Source of the DNA: Paramacrobiotus metropolitanus
Taxonomy: Eukaryota; Tardigrada; Eutardigrada; Parachela; Macrobiotidae
DNA: 64,000 nt
Direction of reading: 5' to 3'
Assembly (NCBI RefSeq): GCF_019649055.1
Contig: NW_026570265.1
Location: 744,001-808,000 of the forward strand
Shown: one piece after another, positions 1 through 17,671 of the stretch
Layout: each line of letters starts with the position of its first letter
Numbering within the stretch: position 1 is the stretch's first letter
Notes under the pieces: generated by a model
Database searches by the model: none
What the model was told of the DNA's origin: nothing
What the model saw: the letters and a program-made list of their open reading frames with translations, nothing else
Made by a program: the position numbers and the translations under genes

Positions 1-1083
1 TATTGAAAATCGGGAGTCGGAGCGTGGTGCGGGACTGTCCGAGCGCTCGGGTGCGGGAGCGGGTGCGGGAAAGTTTTTGATCGGGAAAGTGCGGTCGGGA
101 CATGAAAAATTGTAAACGGGACATCACTGGTCGGCGGTATCCGCCGTAAACCGTAAAACGGGCACCGCTTTTAATCAAAAGTACAGAGTTAGACAGTGCG
201 TGTGTCTAACGAATTTCTGTCTGCTCCCTTGATTAAATGCGTTTTACGGCGCCCGGTTGCTTCCCCAGGCGGACATCGCCGACTCACTATTGTGGTCATA
301 TTTAAAAACTAAACAGACGGTTGTGATCGTTAAAGCGTAAGGAGAATGAATCTTAAAAAAAATTTGAAAAAGAACATACGCATAAGCAAATAATTCATTA
401 TCCAAGCTAACGGGGGGCATAAATCGCGGATGGAAATGCATTCTCAATGGGGCATGCCGACCTTCTGTCCGGCTCCCTTGGCTCGGTTCCGGACCAGTAG
501 CACTGCACGTGTGCCTTTGTTTGCATAGACCGGCCGGACCAGCGCGCGCTATTTCTGCGAAATGCTCAGTGTATTTCTGTTAGCAGTTTGCTCAACATAA
601 TAATATTATGCAACTTAAAATGCCACTTTGTACTCAAATATGGATGGATGCGTGTTTGGTTAATGATTACAAATCTTTTTGAATGGACTCAATGCACATC
701 TCGGGGATATAGTCTGATTGTGTACCTTTAAACGGCTGTTTATTTGACATTGGAAACAGCAAGGCAACCAAACCCGTATATTGGTGATTGGTGAGCACAT
801 TTGTACAAGAACCTGACGCATAACTTATCAAAATACTTGAAAAAGGCTTTTCTGCATGACAGTATTTGGCCATCCGTCGTAATTAATGTTAACGTTACGC
901 ACAACTTTGCAAGGAGAATAATTGTTTTTTCGTCATAAAATACTTATGTAATAACATGTATGTAGCATGCACCTATTTTAAATTTTCATGTTGGCAACCG
1001 CCCACGGGAGTCAGTTACAAATTTTAGATATTTTGCAGGCATTCTAGCACTTATGTACCTAACTCCACGGCGTTCTTCTGCAA
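1..1083. other. No gene seen; GC-rich degenerate repeat and inverted repeat
   Basis: No convincing exon on either strand. The first 130 bases are a degenerate GC-rich run built of GCGGGA/GCGGGT/TCGGGA words, like a decayed minisatellite. The inverted repeat at 129-284 follows. The rest is AT-rich with only short random open frames. Confidence 0.5.
129..284. repeat. Imperfect inverted repeat with central hairpin
   Basis: The left arm (about 129-178) and right arm (about 229-284) are imperfect reverse complements. GTCGGCGGTATCCGCC on the left pairs with GGCGGACATCGCCGAC on the right, and CCGTAAAACG...TTAATCAA pairs with TTGATTAA...CGTTTTACGG. Between them lies a perfect 8-bp hairpin, GTTAGACA (188-195) with TGTCTAAC (203-210). 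The right arm carries an extra segment of about 12-15 nt. The structure resembles a small non-autonomous inverted-repeat element (MITE-like), but I see no clear target-site duplication and no coding sequence. It could also simply be a cruciform-forming unique sequence. Confidence 0.5.
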
Positions 1084-1416
1084 ATGGCAACTAAGCCGAA
1101 ACTAAAAAAATACGAAATTGTCATTAAAGACGGATGTAGAAAGATCTTTGATGGACGACAACTTAGAAGATTGTGCAACGGGTTAGGCGGAGAACTGTGC
1201 AACAATAATGCCACCGCGAAGCAGGGCTACTGTGCCCGACATGCTGCACTTCTTCCGCCACCCAGCTGGGAAGTAAAATCAAGCGGGACAAAGAAGAATC
1301 GAAACGACAAAACGCGGCCACGAGAAAAACGAAAGCGGTCAACAGATATGGCCAGACGTAATGTTGCAACGTTGTTTTCTTTTTGTCACTGGAATGTTCT
1401 GTTGCTTCGTACTTGA
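1084..1416 (+). CDS. Small basic protein with a Cys/His motif, unrecognised
   Basis: Open frame of 110 residues from an ATG. Residues 30-54 contain a C-x7-C-x9-C-x2-H arrangement (LCNG...LCNN...YCARH) that looks like a small zinc-binding knuckle, loosely like the C3H fingers of KANSL2/INO80D-type proteins. The second half is Lys/Arg-rich and low complexity. A possible splice donor (GAA|GTAAAA, about 1275) follows the Cys/His motif, so the basic tail may be intron read-through and the gene may extend beyond this frame. I see no confident upstream or downstream partner exon. Composition and the ordered Cys/His spacing make it more plausible than the shadow frames around it, but function is unknown. 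Confidence 0.4.
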   Translation: MATKPKLKKYEIVIKDGCRKIFDGRQLRRLCNGLGGELCNNNATAKQGYCARHAALLPPPSWEVKSSGTKKNRNDKTRPREKRKRSTDMARRNVATLFSFCHWNVLLLRT

Positions 1417-2998
1417 GTTTTAAGGGTAGTTTTTTTTATGTTTGTTTTAATTGTTTTCTGGTATTCCTTTGTTATCGTCGTACAATTGTGAATGCTTCAA
1501 CTTGTGAACTGTAGTGGGTTGCTGTGTTAAACTGATTTTTCTGCACTGATTCCTTTAGTATTACGCTTGGATTGCAGAGTTAAAAATAATTGTTGTTTTT
1601 CGTTGAGAACTGCATGTGTCATTGTTTGTAATTTCCAGTACGTAATAATAAGCACCAGTTATATGCTTGAATGAAATTACACCAATATATCTGTACAATT
1701 AAGTGCTTTAGTAGTAAGTACATCAATAATTTTGTAAGTACGGTACTTTATGGTATCCTTTTTGGAAATAGTAACGGCTACTGTAATGGAAGTACTGTAA
1801 GTGCTTCTACGGCTCGGAATTAGTTCAGCTCTGAACTGCAAATTGCCTGAGCCGTTGCTTCGCCGCCCGATCAGCAAATTGTGGGTACAGTTTGTTTGCA
1901 CAATTCATTACAACTCGACCACAGGTTGTTAAGACTGGCAGAGAGGATCGGCTACGAGCGCGCGTACTACACAGTATTATCCTTTTCTATGGCTGTACTG
2001 TATCTGCTGCTGCTCTGCCTGTCTGACTCTGCACTATTGTAGAGCGTCAGTGTTCTATCCTTAGTTCCTTACAATTGTTAAAACAAAGGTCAACCTGAAA
2101 GGTATTACTTGAAATATTAATATTATTTACGGAATTACAATTACTTTACATTGGCAGTTTACTGAGCTTCGGCCTGCGCAATTCAGGACCGGTACGAGTA
2201 TCGTTTATTGCCTTTTATGCTATTGGTTCTATGTGCGATCTTTCTCTTATTTAACACTATTTTTCCCGTATTTTAACAGCTCAAATGCGTAAAATACTTA
2301 TTTATGTCTTTTTAGTAAGTAAGTACCGTAATTTAACCCAGCTCCAAACATAACACAGGAAATTACATAACTTATTAGTGCTTGAACGTTTGTTATAAAA
2401 TCGGAAAGAACTCCTGTTTACGGCAGTGTGCGATAATGTGCACAAGCATTCAACAGTGAACTTTTGAACCTTTAAGAACACACTACGAGTACAGCAATTC
2501 TATTACCAAGAAAGCACGCGATCGATGGTCAGAATTTAAATACTCATTTTGTTGAACAATGCAAATGAATCGCATATCTCCTAACTGCTATTACTCTAGA
2601 TTTAAACAATGCTCATATGGTAATAAACGAAATCTGCAAATCAAACAAATTTCATTCCGGTTTCGACATTTAAATTAGGTTGAATCAAAAAAGAAAAACA
2701 GCGCTGTTCTTTGACTTACGGTAACTAACCGAAGAATCTGAAAAATAACATAGAAAATCATACTAGGTAGGAACGTCCATCGGACAATTCAACAGGGATT
2801 TTCTAAACTGATCGCCCAGTCAGAGAAGTCATGTCAAATGGTGACGAAGTCTTGTAAGTTATTTCACATAAAAAAATCCAGACATAATTTCCACTTCCAA
2901 GCAGGAAACCGCATAAGTTATCGCCACTTTTTCACTACGCCAACGACACCCAATAAATTCCATAGTAGAGTAGTACCCAATGACTACCCTCCAAGGAA
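1417..2998. other. No gene seen
   Basis: About 1.6 kb of AT-rich sequence with short random frames. The part near 2999 is probably the 3' untranslated region of the ArfGAP gene on the minus strand. Nothing else is supported. Confidence 0.4.
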
Positions 2999-3532
2999 CT
3001 AAAACTCTATCAGCGGTTTAACATCGACAGAAGGTGGCGGGACATCAGCCGGTCGAGGAGCGCTTTTCTGCACCGCACTGGCTTCTTGATTGAAATTGGT
3101 TGTTCCGGTGTCTTTTTTAGTCGGCTGATAATTTTTATCCAAATACAATTTCCGCTCATATTTATCCCGAATGAATTTTTCCAAAACATTGTCAGTCTCA
3201 GGACGGGAAAAACGCAAATTCTCCGGCAGACTGGCTTCGTATTTTGCAGCGGCAGCTGCATTCCCCATGCTCTGCATGGAATTAATCTGCTCCTCCGTCC
3301 AGGAATCCAATCCCACAGATTTCACTTTAGAGATATGCACGCCCAGATTTCTATGAATGCCCGCACAGCGAATACAAAGAAAAACCCCCAAGTTCCACGA
3401 AGCCCAACGCGGATTTCTGGCCCAACAATCGGCGCACTTCTTGTTGTTCTCATCCTGCAACATCTGGTCCAGGATTATCTGGTACTGCGTCTGATCGCTT
3501 GGCTTCTTGGAGGGACCGTTGCGAGATGCCAT
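2999..3532 (-). CDS. ArfGAP domain protein, SMAP-like, 177 aa
   Basis: GTPase-activating protein for Arf small GTPases, expected on endosomal or Golgi membranes. A single exon encodes 177 residues from the ATG at 3532; upstream codons lack an ATG. The N-terminal two-thirds is a complete ArfGAP domain. It has the zinc finger CADC-x16-CIRC followed by [12 protein letters not shown], which includes the conserved arginine, then [12 protein letters not shown] and a KYERKLY helix. This order and wording match the SMAP1/SMAP2 subfamily. After the domain only about 45 residues follow (Pro- and Ala-rich), ending at a TAG. Vertebrate SMAPs carry a long tail with a clathrin box that is absent here. A candidate donor in the tail (GTGCAG) could lead to further exons, but I found none downstream. 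It lies head to head with an ARF gene. Confidence 0.9.
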   Translation of the reverse strand: MASRNGPSKKPSDQTQYQIILDQMLQDENNKKCADCWARNPRWASWNLGVFLCIRCAGIHRNLGVHISKVKSVGLDSWTEEQINSMQSMGNAAAAAKYEASLPENLRFSRPETDNVLEKFIRDKYERKLYLDKNYQPTKKDTGTTNFNQEASAVQKSAPRPADVPPPSVDVKPLIEF

Positions 3533-4587
3533 TGCGCGGACTGGGTCTTCGAGAAACAAATAATTACAAAATGCACAAATACCAAGTACCTAACTTGAAC
3601 AGGACCACCAACGATTGCACAGAAACTCCTTCGCAGTGATCTAAGCGAAAAACTCTGCAGTGTAACGGCGATTCGTTTGCCACTTTGGAATGGTTGGCCA
3701 CTTTGTGGATGGAGTGGTTGGCCGAAGATTAGCTGTATACTGGATAGGAGACTCCAAACTTAAGAAATTTCCTGTTCTCGAATTCCCCTGACAACTTTCG
3801 ACAGCAGATCACAGATCAGAGATCGCCGATTCAGGACTACACACAAGCCGTTCACACACACACACAAGCCGTTCACACAGGCACATGAAAATCGAACAAG
3901 GATCTGTTCGAATTTAGTTGCCGAACGGCAAAATCACAATCTTCCTTGAAACTCAAATGAGAGCAAAACTAATCAGAAAATTTCATTGTGAACTGGGAAG
4001 ATAGATTTAAGATTTTATAATTTTTAAAAGTTAATAGGAACAACGAAAAACAATTGTTAGGGGATGCGAATTGTTGTATTGATTTTGTTCTGGTCCACGA
4101 ACACGTGTAGCGACGGTGGATGCGTTTTGCAGTAGTACATGTTTCGACTCATGACAAGCACGCCCTGCTTTTTCACAAGTACGGTGCAGCTGTGCAGCTG
4201 CGCTGTGCAGACAGTGCAGTAAGTATTGCTACGGTGTTAAGGTGTTACTTTAATTTTCTGCACTTTTAAGTTCGGCTGTTTTTAAGTTTTTGCTTATTTT
4301 TTCGACTTAAATGGAGTGAAGTTAGACGGCTCAACCGAACTATTAATTCGGAATTGGAAAGTAGCCTTAGTCCCGGTTTTCGCGATCACATCTTGGTAAT
4401 TAACTGCGTGATTTATCCATCAGAGTAGAGCTGAGATCCGTTTCGCCAGTGTTTTTACCCTGTTTGCGTGTCTTGGTAAGAATGTGACTGCGGAAACCGT
4501 CCACGTCGCCAAAGGTTGTCATGGTTTTTTGTTAGATAACACAACTAATATGTTTCTTCACAGAAATTTGCCAGCCTCTCATTGAAG
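3533..4587. promoter_or_regulatory. Divergent intergenic region between ArfGAP and ARF4/5
   Basis: About 1.05 kb separates two start codons on opposite strands, so it should hold both promoters. Near 3841-3885 there are two copies of ACACAAGCCGTTCACAC separated by a CA run. A probable 5' untranslated intron of the ARF gene runs from GTAAGAATG near 4475 to the CAG at 4561-4563. No coding sequence seen. Confidence 0.5.
3841..3885. repeat. Short tandem repeat (CA-rich)
   Basis: Two copies of ACACAAGCCGTTCACAC joined by a CA dinucleotide run. Simple repeat within the ArfGAP/ARF intergenic region; no function implied. Confidence 0.7.
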
Positions 4588-6313
<1,726 letters not shown>

Positions 6314-7019
6314 TTGTAACGATTACCCTTTGATGGATTAGAGCTGGGATGCTTAAAAGCCGTACCGCTTGTTTAAGTTTTTTTCTCACTGTTTCCGTTT
6401 ATTCATTCTGAGCTGTTATTCCTCCACGTGTATATTGATAACTGATAAATGCAGATCACTTGGGCACATTTATCAAGCATATTTTTAACGATGTGGAATT
6501 AACTGATGGGCTCTAGCACTACTCATACTAATATAGCAGATATTTTAATTTTGTACTGTTATCCTGAGGAAGTAGGAGTCCATGAATTTCCTGTTTTTGT
6601 TCGGCTGTTTATTTACTTGTATCAAATCTTTTGATCTATTACGTTTCAAACTTCCTTGATTTTAACATTTTCGGGAGTTGTTGTTTAGAAGCGTTCCGTA
6701 TTTGCACATGCAGACTATAAATCAGTGTTTCTCAAGATTGTCTGTGGCCCGAATATGAGAAGTCAGCATAAGTCACGGCAAGATTTATTCACAATATTCT
6801 GGGCCACCTGCAGTACAGAAAGCGATCTTTTTCAGTTGGTCAAAAAGTTGATCAGCGAAGCTTGCACATCCTTCGACTATCAAAACAGATATGAGAGTAC
6901 TATGAATCATGTATCAAATTTTCCAGTCAATCCAAAGCAACAGCAACAAAGCGTTACAGATCAATCGACACTTTTAAGCCCAAACTGATTTTAAGACATT
7001 TAATAAGCATATCAACACA
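6314..7019. other. Convergent intergenic region, no gene seen
   Basis: Holds the 3' untranslated regions of the ARF gene (plus) and the ARMC10-like gene (minus). Short open frames here have no exon signals or recognisable composition. Confidence 0.5.
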
Positions 7020-8993
7020 TTAAGTTGGAGTTGGGTCACTTCTTAACAAAGTCAACCTGTAGATCTCTCCAGTTAGTTCACGGAACTCGGCGTTAGCTGA
7101 GTTACTGCCCAGCACAAGAGAGCGCTCATGTATCTCCGTCAGCAATGCTGGCGAACTTAGAAGATAACCAAGAGAATCCTGTGGATAACCGGAAACCGCT
7201 GATTGGCTCCGGACCTGCTTCAGTACATTCCGCAGCAACAGGGACAAGCGCAGCAATACCGGTTCAGCGACGCTTGGGTTGAAAAAAAGGCCCAAGAAAG
7301 TTTTCGGGATCTGAAGAAAGACATCACTTGTTGTTTTCTACATTATGCTGCATCCAACTTCAGTTTCCTACCTTTGTTCGAAGGAGTTTGGGTACAGTTT
7401 CATCACTGCATGAAAGATTCACAAGAACTTTCAGAGCATGGAACTTTTCATTGTCAGTAGACTGGGAAACTACATCGAATTTGGAGAACAAAACCTCAAC
7501 ACTTTTTTCGTCAAAATAGACATGATTTTGAGGGAGAACTGATAAGTTCAACAGGGCGTTCAGGCAGTTCAGTTGCAATCCTTCGAACTGGGCGGTTCGC
7601 AATGCATTCAGCAAATCCGGAACACATTCCTACATCAGACGTTTCGTTAATAAACACTCTAACAACACAACTGAAGGGCACAGAAACTACTTTGTACCTT
7701 CAAAAAACCTTGATTAACTTCGTTAACGGCCAGATTAGACATAGCCTGGGCAACAACGCTTTTAATCCTTTCCGGTGCCGACGATTTCAACAAATCACGC
7801 AATGCTTCCAAACAACCTGCTTCTCGAAGAGAATCCTAAAGGAAATAAATAAAATTCACGTGACAAGAAATGTCTGAATTAACATCACAAATTTACCTGA
7901 TTACTCGTGAAGGTAGAACAATTCGCTATCGCAGTGATAAGTTTCATAAACAGCTCTTCATCTTGCTGCGCATAGTGAGTGGATACCAATTTTACCAAAC
8001 ACTTTGCATCCAAATTGGAAACACTTTTCAGAGACTGTTCTGTCTGACTGGCCATGACCTCCAAACCAAAAGCTTGCAGCTGCTTATCGAACTTTAGTGA
8101 GTTAACGTGGATAATGGATCTGGATTCTTCCTGGGGAGAATTTAAACCATTCAGCAATGCATTAATCCCCACATCCAAGGGCATCGTCATGGGGAAGAAC
8201 AAACTAGCGCGCGGTGTCGACGGCAGGCTGGTGTTGCCGCGCGCCTTTGATAACTGCTTCAGGCGGCGCTGAAAAGTTGGATTGGGGGACACGGTAGCCG
8301 ACGAAGACATCCAGGAGCTGTAATGCTGACCATATGGAAGATCCAAAGCATCAAAACCAGACGAACCAGAAGTACTGGATGCAGATAAGGCGCTTGTCAG
8401 TGCCAACGCATCGGATGTTTCTAAAAATGCACATTTGCATTAAACAATTTAACGGCAATCGTCGGTAATAAAAACGCAAGAGCAATCCTGGTACTTCACA
8501 GGTTCATATGCGCGAACAGTCATGCAGTGTCCGTGCTCATGCTCGTTCTGATAATTTTAAAAAATATCCCACCTGCCACATCGCGCGATGTGGTCAAGGA
8601 ATTTGTTTGCATTTGTTTGCATTATAAATATAATTGTGGTAGAATGTTAAGATGTTCTTGTACGGCAGATATATAGATGATTTTGCTACGGTCTAATTAC
8701 CGCTTCAAAAAGATTAACCCATTCTGGATATAACAACGCACGAGTACAGAAAATAGTTGCTAATAAAACTCACCCAGTTCGGGGATTTCTCCTCGATTCC
8801 AATAGTTGACCAACTTCAACAATCGAAATCCCATATATGCAGCACCAGCGAAAGCTGCAGTGCCGACTAGTGTCCGGTTTAAATGCGGCTCTCGCACAGA
8901 AAACATATGGCGATGATCCATGATTAGAGAACAATCTTGAAAATGCCGAAGAACACAAACGACGACAAAGTGGTTGCAAAGTCTGTTTACCAA
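7020..8993 (-). CDS. ARMC10/ARMCX-like armadillo-repeat membrane protein, 476 aa
   Basis: Five exons on the minus strand: 8774-8993, 7897-8420, 7698-7835, 7372-7629, 7020-7310. All junctions are GT-AG and in phase. Near the N-terminus is a hydrophobic segment (TLVGTAAFAGAAYMGFRLL) flanked by basic residues, as in the outer-mitochondrial-membrane anchored ARMC10/ARMCX proteins. A Ser/Pro-rich linker follows, then armadillo-type helices with the typical words EAGCLEALRDLL, AMSNLAVNEVNQ, NALLNLSVLPQNH and LKVLVNLSCSDET. The order and the C-terminal block (FLGLFF...LLLRNV) match ARMC10. In that family the role is in mitochondrial distribution; this is family knowledge, not shown here. The start is uncertain: a second in-frame ATG (MDHRHMF) lies 25 codons downstream. 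Confidence 0.8.
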
Positions 8994-11678
8994 CGTCCTT
9001 TACACCGTGTTTAAAATAAGGATCCGTTTATCTGAAATAAAAGTGCTATTTTTAAACTCTGCATTGCAAATAAAACCGTTTTGAAAGCGGCAAGCAGGCT
9101 CTCAAAAGGCATCACATAAATTTGGTATCACAAAGAAAACTTTGCGACCAGGTATTTGAACGTAATTTGGAAGTCTTAAATAGTGACAATTCGATAATCC
9201 ACACACTGTGACACACAAAGTAGAAGCTAACTTGTAAGTATAAAAATGGGATTGGCAAGAGCCCTCTCTTAATTCCAAGCTCATATGGCATACGCTGCAG
9301 AAGTCTTCCCTGCATTTGCATTGTGCACGAAAAATTTAACACTGCGATCTTCAGTTGCAACAACCACGCTGGTCTTCGTAGCACAGACCAGTATGTACTC
9401 TATAGCGCTCCAGTTCTAATTTTATTCTACGCAGTTCTCAATCGACCAGCTCTGAGAAAAGTTCGTCACGAGCTGTGGATATGGACTCAGTCAGACGTCT
9501 TATTTAAAAGTCATTAAGTTCGTCTGCTTCGCTTTTCCGATCTGTTTCATTTAAACCTGTTACATATTCCGTACACGTACTTCCATACTTCCAGTAACAT
9601 TTCTAACCTAGCGATTTCCAACGCGCAACATTCATAACAGCACTCTCCAGTCTTTACCAATATCACTATGTCATAATTTTTGTCAAATTCTTGAGGAAAC
9701 ACCGGCAGTGGCGATCGAATGATCACATGAAAAACACTGCCAATGAATACTCTCCACAACGCACTAATCAGACGCTACAAGTAATAAAACAGAAAAGTGG
9801 AAACACACCAGTGCCGGACTGCCGGTACACATGGCATTCATAGAAGCAAAATTTATGCAAAAACGCTTACAACAGCAAATGCTGCACTCCAGCCAACACC
9901 TCACTTTCTTTCTTCACTTCCAGAGATAACTTCTTCATAACTAGTATATAAAAACAAACTTGTTAAAATGTTTACAGTTCAATAAATTAAATAATTTAAT
10001 TTAAAGTTTATTACTTAATAAATTAAAGTTTATTACTTAATAACAAAGCAGTGAAGTGGAATCTACAAACTAGCTGTTCTTCTTACGTTTTAACAGTACT
10101 TAATATTATTATACCAATGCTACGGGCTACAGGCTTACAACTCTCCCGGCTATCCATCCCCAAATCCCCCACGTAGTTTTATGATTAATTTCTCTGGATT
10201 CATCATTACATAAACACTAACAATTTATATAACGTCAAACTTGCATAGTTAACAATCAAGTAAATACCAATAAAGACTCGAATACCAATAGTCCAATGCC
10301 ATTCGTAGTGCCTTACCTGTCAGACGGCGGATTTGACCGCGAGCAGCCGATATGATCCTAGGATTCCAACAAATCCCAGCTGAAAGTTAGTTCCTCAATG
10401 CAATTCGCAGTCGTCAATGACTGTCGAAAAATAGATACCGTGGAATCCATACATCCGCGGATATCGGACTTCCTCGCGAAATAAAATTTTATTATGACGG
10501 TGAAATCGTAATTGCTCAGGTCTCAGTCTCCTCAGCCTCTCCTGTAGCACCAGAGGTACTTAGCAGGCAACAGCAAGTAACTGCACGTTTATTTGCGAGC
10601 CTAAATGGCATACTCTTCAAACTTCCAACACACAGCTGATATAACTGCAAATCTATGACAATCATAAAATAACTAACTTCAAAATTGTAAGATGTCTCCT
10701 CAAAATTTCGCAAAAAAAATCAATAACAATAATCACCTAAAAACTTCTGCAGTCGTTATCCTTATGGCTTATGTTATGGAGCGCACGCTTCCAAAATCAT
10801 CCACATTTTCGTAAGTCACATTACGGCACCACATCGCGCCCGGAACACAAACAACAAGTCCTGGCCGTGACTGGAAATCTGCTCTGGCTATAGCCAGACT
10901 GCACGTGACTCAGAGCGCGCCGCCAGATGCACCGGAGTCGAAATTGTTGTCGACTCGAAATTAGTCGAGAGCCAGAGTCATCAAGACTGTCACAGAGCCA
11001 CCACAGCAGTGAGTACTGACTACTGAGTGCGACTTTTGTCGAAATGTGAGCCAGCGTACAAGTCAACCGCCACGGAGCGATAATAAACTTACTAATTTAC
11101 AGTATGTAAGTAGTACTAAGTACTACTTTTGTGGTTCCTAATTTCCTCATTTTCCTGTTTCTTTCGAGATAAGGAAATTCGAGCTTTAGAAACGGTAAAT
11201 CATCAATTAAATTTGCAACAGCTGACTCACACCTATACTAGTAAGGACCACTGTAAACAAATTTTAGATACCTATCTAATCGTAAACATAAGTGAATCGT
11301 TGTAAATTCTTGTTACCATTATTTAAGACTTCCTTTTTCGGCACATACCCAGATACCGGTTACTGGGGTCACCAGTGACCAGTGTGTTGCACTTCCGCTC
11401 TTTCACCGAATTTTCGAAAAGCGGTTCATATTTCAAAACAGTAGTGCAAAAATAAAAGCCGACCATATCATCAATTTTCTTGGTCCGTTGAAAAACCATG
11501 CGAACAAAATTCCGTACTTTTTTCGTACAGACAGAACAGCGAAACAGGAATTAGTTAGGCATGCCAGCAAGATCGGACAGCAAATTTATATAAAATTAGA
11601 CACCCATAAAACAAGTAACTAACATCTTACGAGGCTTCTGAGAACCATTAAACTTTGTTCTTCATAAACCTCTTTCGT
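8994..11678. other. 2.7-kb stretch without a recognisable gene
   Basis: Several minus-strand frames of 60-90 codons occur (near 9112-9384, 9547-9759, 10516-10713, 10821-11066), but none has a conserved motif, splice partner or clear composition. It contains the 22-bp tandem repeat near 10001. Part near 11,000 is CpG-rich and could be a distal promoter. Confidence 0.4.
10001..10042. repeat. Tandem duplication, two 20-bp copies
   Basis: TTAAAGTTTATTACTTAATA occurs at 10001-10020 and again at 10023-10042, a 22-bp period. A simple local duplication. Confidence 0.8.
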
Positions 11679-12368
11679 TTACGAAGCCACTAACTCGTCC
11701 AGTGGCATGTCCGGTGCGTCCACTCCTCGAACAACGATTTTATGAACCTTCTTATATTCTTGTATCTCTTTACTTTTTATCTCTAACTGCTCGCGCATGG
11801 CTTTTAATGTGGTAACAATCTGAAATCAATGAAACAGATGTCAGAATAGTCAGGTTCAACCGTAGTCAACCGTCAAGGAAAACTCCGAACACAACTGTTC
11901 AGCAGTCCGCGATGACGCGATCCACTACTACTTTAAACTTTATAGCAAATCATCCCGAAATGCAAATCTTATAGGACACTATGGATCTACTTTACTGTTC
12001 AACAATTGTACTCACTACTCAATAACAGATCCCCACCTGAGAACGTGTTGAGGAAATTGCCGGAAGAACTTCGGCTACGGTGCGCTCAACAAGCACTCCA
12101 CCAACTCGTCGGAAGCATTTCCTTTCTGGTTCGAGTTTCTCTAGCATCTGCTCCACCAGTCTGTTCAACAGACACAACTGTATGGCGGGTCTCTAGCCAC
12201 GTAGGGGAAGAGCAATACCACTTACGTGTGTTCGTTAACATCAGCTTCGAGTTCCGTGATTTTTTCGGACAGGGCATTTTGATCTTGCCGTAAACGATTG
12301 AATCCGTTTACAATCTGCTCCGTCTGCATCTTTCCTCCCGAATTATCCTTGGTATCACCGTCTGCCAT
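11679..12368 (-). CDS. PFDN2: Prefoldin subunit 2, 135 aa
   Basis: Beta-type subunit of the hexameric prefoldin chaperone, which passes nascent actin and tubulin to CCT in the cytosol. Three exons: 12226-12368, 12037-12160, 11679-11819 (408 nt including the stop). The N-terminal coiled-coil helix (QIVNGFNRLRQDQNALSEKI) aligns with vertebrate PFDN2. The central hairpin LEPERKCFRRVGGVLVERTV and AEVLPAI match the conserved RKCYRMVGGVLVERTVKEVLP block, and a C-terminal helix follows. The acceptor of exon 2 was chosen at AACAG|ACTGGTGGAG because it closes the frame and aligns without a gap; other nearby AGs do not. It is head to head with the mitochondrial leucyl-tRNA synthetase. Confidence 0.93.
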
Positions 12369-13039
12369 CCTTACGCTTTAACAAAACTATGAAAAACCTT
12401 TCCAAACTCTCAAATTTAGCAACCGTAACAACGGTAATGAGATCACAGTTATCGGAAAACGGGAAGTTCAGAAACCGAGAAACGGCAAAGATCTACGACT
12501 ACGAGTACTTGTACTAGCAAGGTGCTAGCAATAAATCACATCATACGAAGTTCGAAGCGGAGCAGAATCTCAGAAAGGGCCGCTCAAATCACTAAATTCC
12601 GATTATCTTTTTAGACCGAAAAATGACCGATTTAACAAACCGTTTTGAATAAAATATGAACTGTGCAGAGTCTGCAAAATGTAGAATTTAAAAACGAATA
12701 AAACTGTAAACTGATTATAAACTGTAAACAGAATTATTTTATCTTACTGCCATTACCATTGTATTCACCATCCGTGTCCGGGAAGCTGCGGCAGCGAAGC
12801 GGCACATTGTTTTGGACTTCGCTACTGCTTCACTTTTGTATTGTTTGCGTTTTCTGAACACTGTTGCCGTTTCCTGACGTCTTTGACTGATGTGTATTAG
12901 TTCAAGCCCGATTTTTTATCTTCCAAAACGAATATTACGCTCGTAGGCTGCAGTATGCTTCTCAGTCATCTCGAACAGTAGGAGATTTCTGTCTGAACGT
13001 TGCTTAACGAAGAACTGCAGCTCTCTGGCACCAGCGACG
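12369..13039. promoter_or_regulatory. Divergent promoter region PFDN2 / mtLeuRS
   Basis: About 670 bp between divergent start codons. No coding sequence recognised; expected to carry both promoters. Confidence 0.5.
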
Positions 13040-17114
<4,075 letters not shown>

Positions 17115-17671
17115 TTAGATTTGCGCAGTATTGCAGTGTGGAATCGGCTGCTGCATGTGCCTTTTGTGCTAAAATCTTTAAAAACTCTCTACAGACACAT
17201 CTAAGGAAGTACTTCTACTGTACATATCTTGGCTGCTCATGGAGTTATTTCCTGTGAAAGTCGAAATAAAATTTTAAGCTGGCTGACCAGTACTTAACGA
17301 CACATCCGTACAATCAGGAGCAGTAAAGGACAGGTTTATTTGAAAATACAATAAATGCATGTACAAGTACCAATAATCAATCATACCAATACCAATACGT
17401 AATCAATCTCTAAAATAATTCACCAACTTTACATGTGAAGATTCAAATTTTGAGCGTCTACTAACTGCCACAAACTGCAAGACTAACGTAATTCCAATTC
17501 TGACAGATCCAGTAAAACTAGACAAGATTCCTAATACGTACAATCTAAACTGGTCACCTAAAAATAAGTCCAATTTATAATTGGGTTATACGTCATAGCA
17601 ACCACACACTTTACATCTGACCGGTGAGTACACGGACTACAGCTTATGGCTACTGGTACTGTAAGCTCTGT
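17115..17671. other. Convergent 3' regions, no gene seen
   Basis: Holds the 3' untranslated regions of mtLeuRS (plus) and the DUF1761 gene (minus). Confidence 0.5.
17265..17270 (+). terminator. Poly(A) signal of mtLeuRS
   Basis: AATAAA about 150 nt after the stop codon of the mitochondrial leucyl-tRNA synthetase gene. Confidence 0.6.

Noticed and set aside
9112-9384. Minus-strand frames upstream of the ARMC10-like gene
   Set aside because: Overlapping frames with no shared motif or splice signals; probably promoter or untranslated sequence.
10821-11066. Minus-strand frame of 81 codons near CpG-rich sequence
   Set aside because: No conserved words or splice sites; the composition looks like promoter DNA.
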